DNA from: JBBROS01 sp963752225
GTDB lineage: Bacteria; Pseudomonadota; Alphaproteobacteria; Acetobacterales; Acetobacteraceae
Assembly: GCA_963752225.1 (NCBI GenBank)
Contig: CAVVXS010000010.1
Coordinates: forward strand, 124,001-188,000
Direction: 5' to 3'
DNA length: 64,000 nt
In this document: one piece after another, positions 62,703 to 64,000 of the stretch
Position numbering within the stretch: position 1 is the first letter of the stretch
Layout of the letters: each line of letters begins with the position of its first letter
The notes under the pieces: generated by a model
Databases searched by the model: none
Told to the model about the DNA's origin: nothing
The model's input: only the letters and a program-made list of their open reading frames with translations
Position numbers and translations under genes: made by a program

Positions 62703-63494
62703 GTGGGCTTTTTCGTTCCCAAGCTGCTGTGGCTGCTGCTGCGGCCCAGCACGGTTCTGGTGCTCGGCGTTGTGGCGGGAACCATCCTGGTGCTCCGCCG
62801 CCCTGGTGGCTGGGGCCGCTGGCTGCTGTTGACGTCGGCCGGGTTGCTGGCGCTTTGCATCGTGCTGCCGCTGGATGCCTTGCTATTGCTGCCGCTCGAG
62901 GGCCGGTTCTCGCGGCCACAGCCGGCGCCGTCGCGCGTCGACGGCATCGTCGTGCTCGGCGGCGCGGTCGAAACCTACTTGACCGAGCAGCACGGCACGC
63001 CGGCGCTGAACGGATCGGCCGAGCGGATGACCGCTTTCGTCGCCCTCGCCCGCCAGTATCCCGGCGCCCGCCTCGCCTTCACCGGCGGCAGCGGGCGGCT
63101 GGAAGGCTCGCGCCTGTCCGAGGCGGAGGTGGCCTCCAGGCTGTTCGCGCAACTCGGCCTGCTGCGCCCGGTCGTGTACGAGGATCAGTCGCGCACCACG
63201 CACGAGAATGCGGCAATGCTGAAAACGATCGTGCGGCCGCAGCCCGGCGAGACCTGGCTGCTGGTCACGTCGGCGGCGCACATGCCGCGCGCGGTCGGCA
63301 GCTTCCGCCGGGTCGGCTGGCCGGTGCTGGCGTGGCCGGTGGGGTATCGGGTCGGCCGGCTCCCCCGGTTCGACCTGGAGCAGGGCGTGCCGGACCGCCT
63401 CGGCGGCATCGATGCAGCGCTGCACGAGTGGGTCGGCTTGGTAGCGTATTATTTACTGGGTCGAACCGATGTGTGGCTTCCCGGTCCCTCTTGA
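62703..63494 (+). CDS. YdcF/ElyC-family membrane protein (DUF218)
   Basis: This 263-residue protein has two N-terminal transmembrane helices and a DUF218 domain with VDGIVVLGGAVET, FTGGSGRLEG, EDQSRTTHENA and LVTSAAHMPRAV. It resembles ElyC/SanA-type envelope proteins, which affect peptidoglycan or lipid-carrier metabolism. The start is GTG at 62703. It may act at the periplasmic face. No cell-wall genes are adjacent in the window. Confidence 0.9.
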   Translation: MGFFVPKLLWLLLRPSTVLVLGVVAGTILVLRRPGGWGRWLLLTSAGLLALCIVLPLDALLLLPLEGRFSRPQPAPSRVDGIVVLGGAVETYLTEQHGTPALNGSAERMTAFVALARQYPGARLAFTGGSGRLEGSRLSEAEVASRLFAQLGLLRPVVYEDQSRTTHENAAMLKTIVRPQPGETWLLVTSAAHMPRAVGSFRRVGWPVLAWPVGYRVGRLPRFDLEQGVPDRLGGIDAALHEWVGLVAYYLLGRTDVWLPGPS

Positions 63495-63538
63495 TCGGAA
63501 TCTGTGGTTTTCCCGCTACAAAAACGCACTATCCCTCG

Positions 63539-63566
63539 TTGGGGTAGAGACGGATTGGGGTATGAT
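63539..63566 (+). promoter_or_regulatory. Possible promoter of the beta-barrel gene
   Basis: TATGAT (63561-63566) is five of six to the -10 consensus. TTGGGG stands 16 bp upstream (63539-63544) as a weak -35. It lies 34 bp before the next start codon. Confidence 0.3.
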
Positions 63567-63599
63567 TGTCCATACAGTTCGAGAGACTCTTGGTGGGCA

Positions 63600-64000
63600 A
63601 TGGCGGTACGGCGACAGACGGCTGAAATGTTGAAGCGGGCAGCCGGGGTTGCACCCGTTCTGGCGCTTGGGTGCGCGATGGGCTTGAAGCCCGCCGCCGC
63701 CCAGGTGCTCGACACCTACTTCGAGCCGTATGGCGCCGATATCCGCGGCACGCAGACGCTCGACAACAGCCGCGGCTTGGCGCTCAACCGCTACGAGGCC
63801 GGCGGCGTTCGCGCCGGAAGCTTCATCGTTCGCCCCAACATCGTCGAGGGCTTCGGCTACAACAGCAATGTCCAAGGCTTCAAGGGCGGCCGCGGCAGCA
63901 GCTTCCTGGACAGCACCGCAGCGGTGCAGGCGACATCCAACTGGAATCGCAACTCGTTGTTCCTCGGTGCGGCCTTGGACGATCGCCGTTACTTTGACGT
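63600..64000 (+). CDS. Beta-barrel outer-membrane protein, N-terminal part (3' end outside window)
   Basis: The frame from ATG 63600 is open to the window end, 133 residues. After a signal-like start (GVAPVLALGCAMGLKPAAAQ) it reads VRAGSFIVRPNIVEGFGYNS, then alternating hydrophobic/polar strands. This resembles the N-terminus of BBP2-type putative porins (PF10082), where SFxVxPxxxxxxGYxxN is common. Such proteins often belong to polysaccharide export or cell-surface clusters. The identification is provisional because only the N-terminus is visible. Confidence 0.6.
   Translation, partial: MAVRRQTAEMLKRAAGVAPVLALGCAMGLKPAAAQVLDTYFEPYGADIRGTQTLDNSRGLALNRYEAGGVRAGSFIVRPNIVEGFGYNSNVQGFKGGRGSSFLDSTAAVQATSNWNRNSLFLGAALDDRRYFD

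Overview
The window looks like the chromosome of a GC-rich alphaproteobacterium, most likely Rhodospirillales and probably Acetobacteraceae. This rests on the very high GC content, the maf-ppsR-[origin]-hemE-hemH-hemJ gene order, paired-hairpin REP-like elements of the kind common in that family, and a sorbosone-dehydrogenase-like protein. No rRNA, CRISPR array, phage or insertion sequence was seen. There is one tRNA gene, tRNA-Ala(GGC).

Layout. 0-4.8 kb: a truncated ABC exporter, a GT-C membrane glycosyltransferase and a second ABC exporter. 4.9-12.2 kb: Rieske/FAD reductase, GlcD-like oxidase, hexapeptide acyltransferase, glutathione synthetase, a Crp/Fnr regulator with a possible operator, and small unknowns. 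12.3-16.3 kb: an ECF42-type sigma factor cluster (DGPF/YCII remnant, intact DGPF protein, sigma factor with C-terminal extension, VOC protein, DUF899 protein, double-VOC protein). Two identical bipartite promoter sites (TGTCGG-N17-CGTC) precede its two transcription units. 16.3-20 kb: SGNH-like hydrolase, orphan family-5 binding protein, tyrosine phosphatase-like protein, DUF1203 protein. 20-27 kb: a minus-strand operon of a fused 5-oxoprolinase/hydantoinase with LivHMGF, without a binding protein.

27-43 kb is a mixed region: a secreted protein with a 27-residue repeat, nuclease, serine hydrolase, enoyl-CoA hydratase, phospholipase D-like lipoprotein, MFS/PRC-barrel unit with two tiny lipoproteins, GH3 glycosidase behind an ACTTTA/TAAAGT half-site array, a receiver protein without its phospho-acceptor Asp, an ACP-like protein without its phosphopantetheine Ser, SDR, esterase, GST and a YcaQ-like protein. 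43-49 kb: a frameshifted secreted protein, then a tightly coupled plus-strand operon (two acyl-CoA dehydrogenases, an NDP-forming acyl-CoA synthetase, an enoyl-CoA hydratase) that looks like a beta-oxidation module for an unidentified acid. 49-54 kb: EamA transporter, alpha/beta hydrolase and phnCDE. 54-57.5 kb: tRNA-Ala, 3-oxoacid CoA-transferase subunits, maf and ppsR.

The 272-bp gap between ppsR and hemE (57489-57760) carries six TTRTCC DnaA-box cores and three GANTC sites. It occupies the position of the known Caulobacter origin, so it is the best candidate for oriC. The window ends with hemE, hemH, a HAD phosphatase, hemJ, a sorbosone-dehydrogenase-like lipoprotein, a YdcF-family protein and the start of a beta-barrel outer-membrane protein. 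Several convergent gene pairs overlap at their 3' ends, which indicates tight packing.
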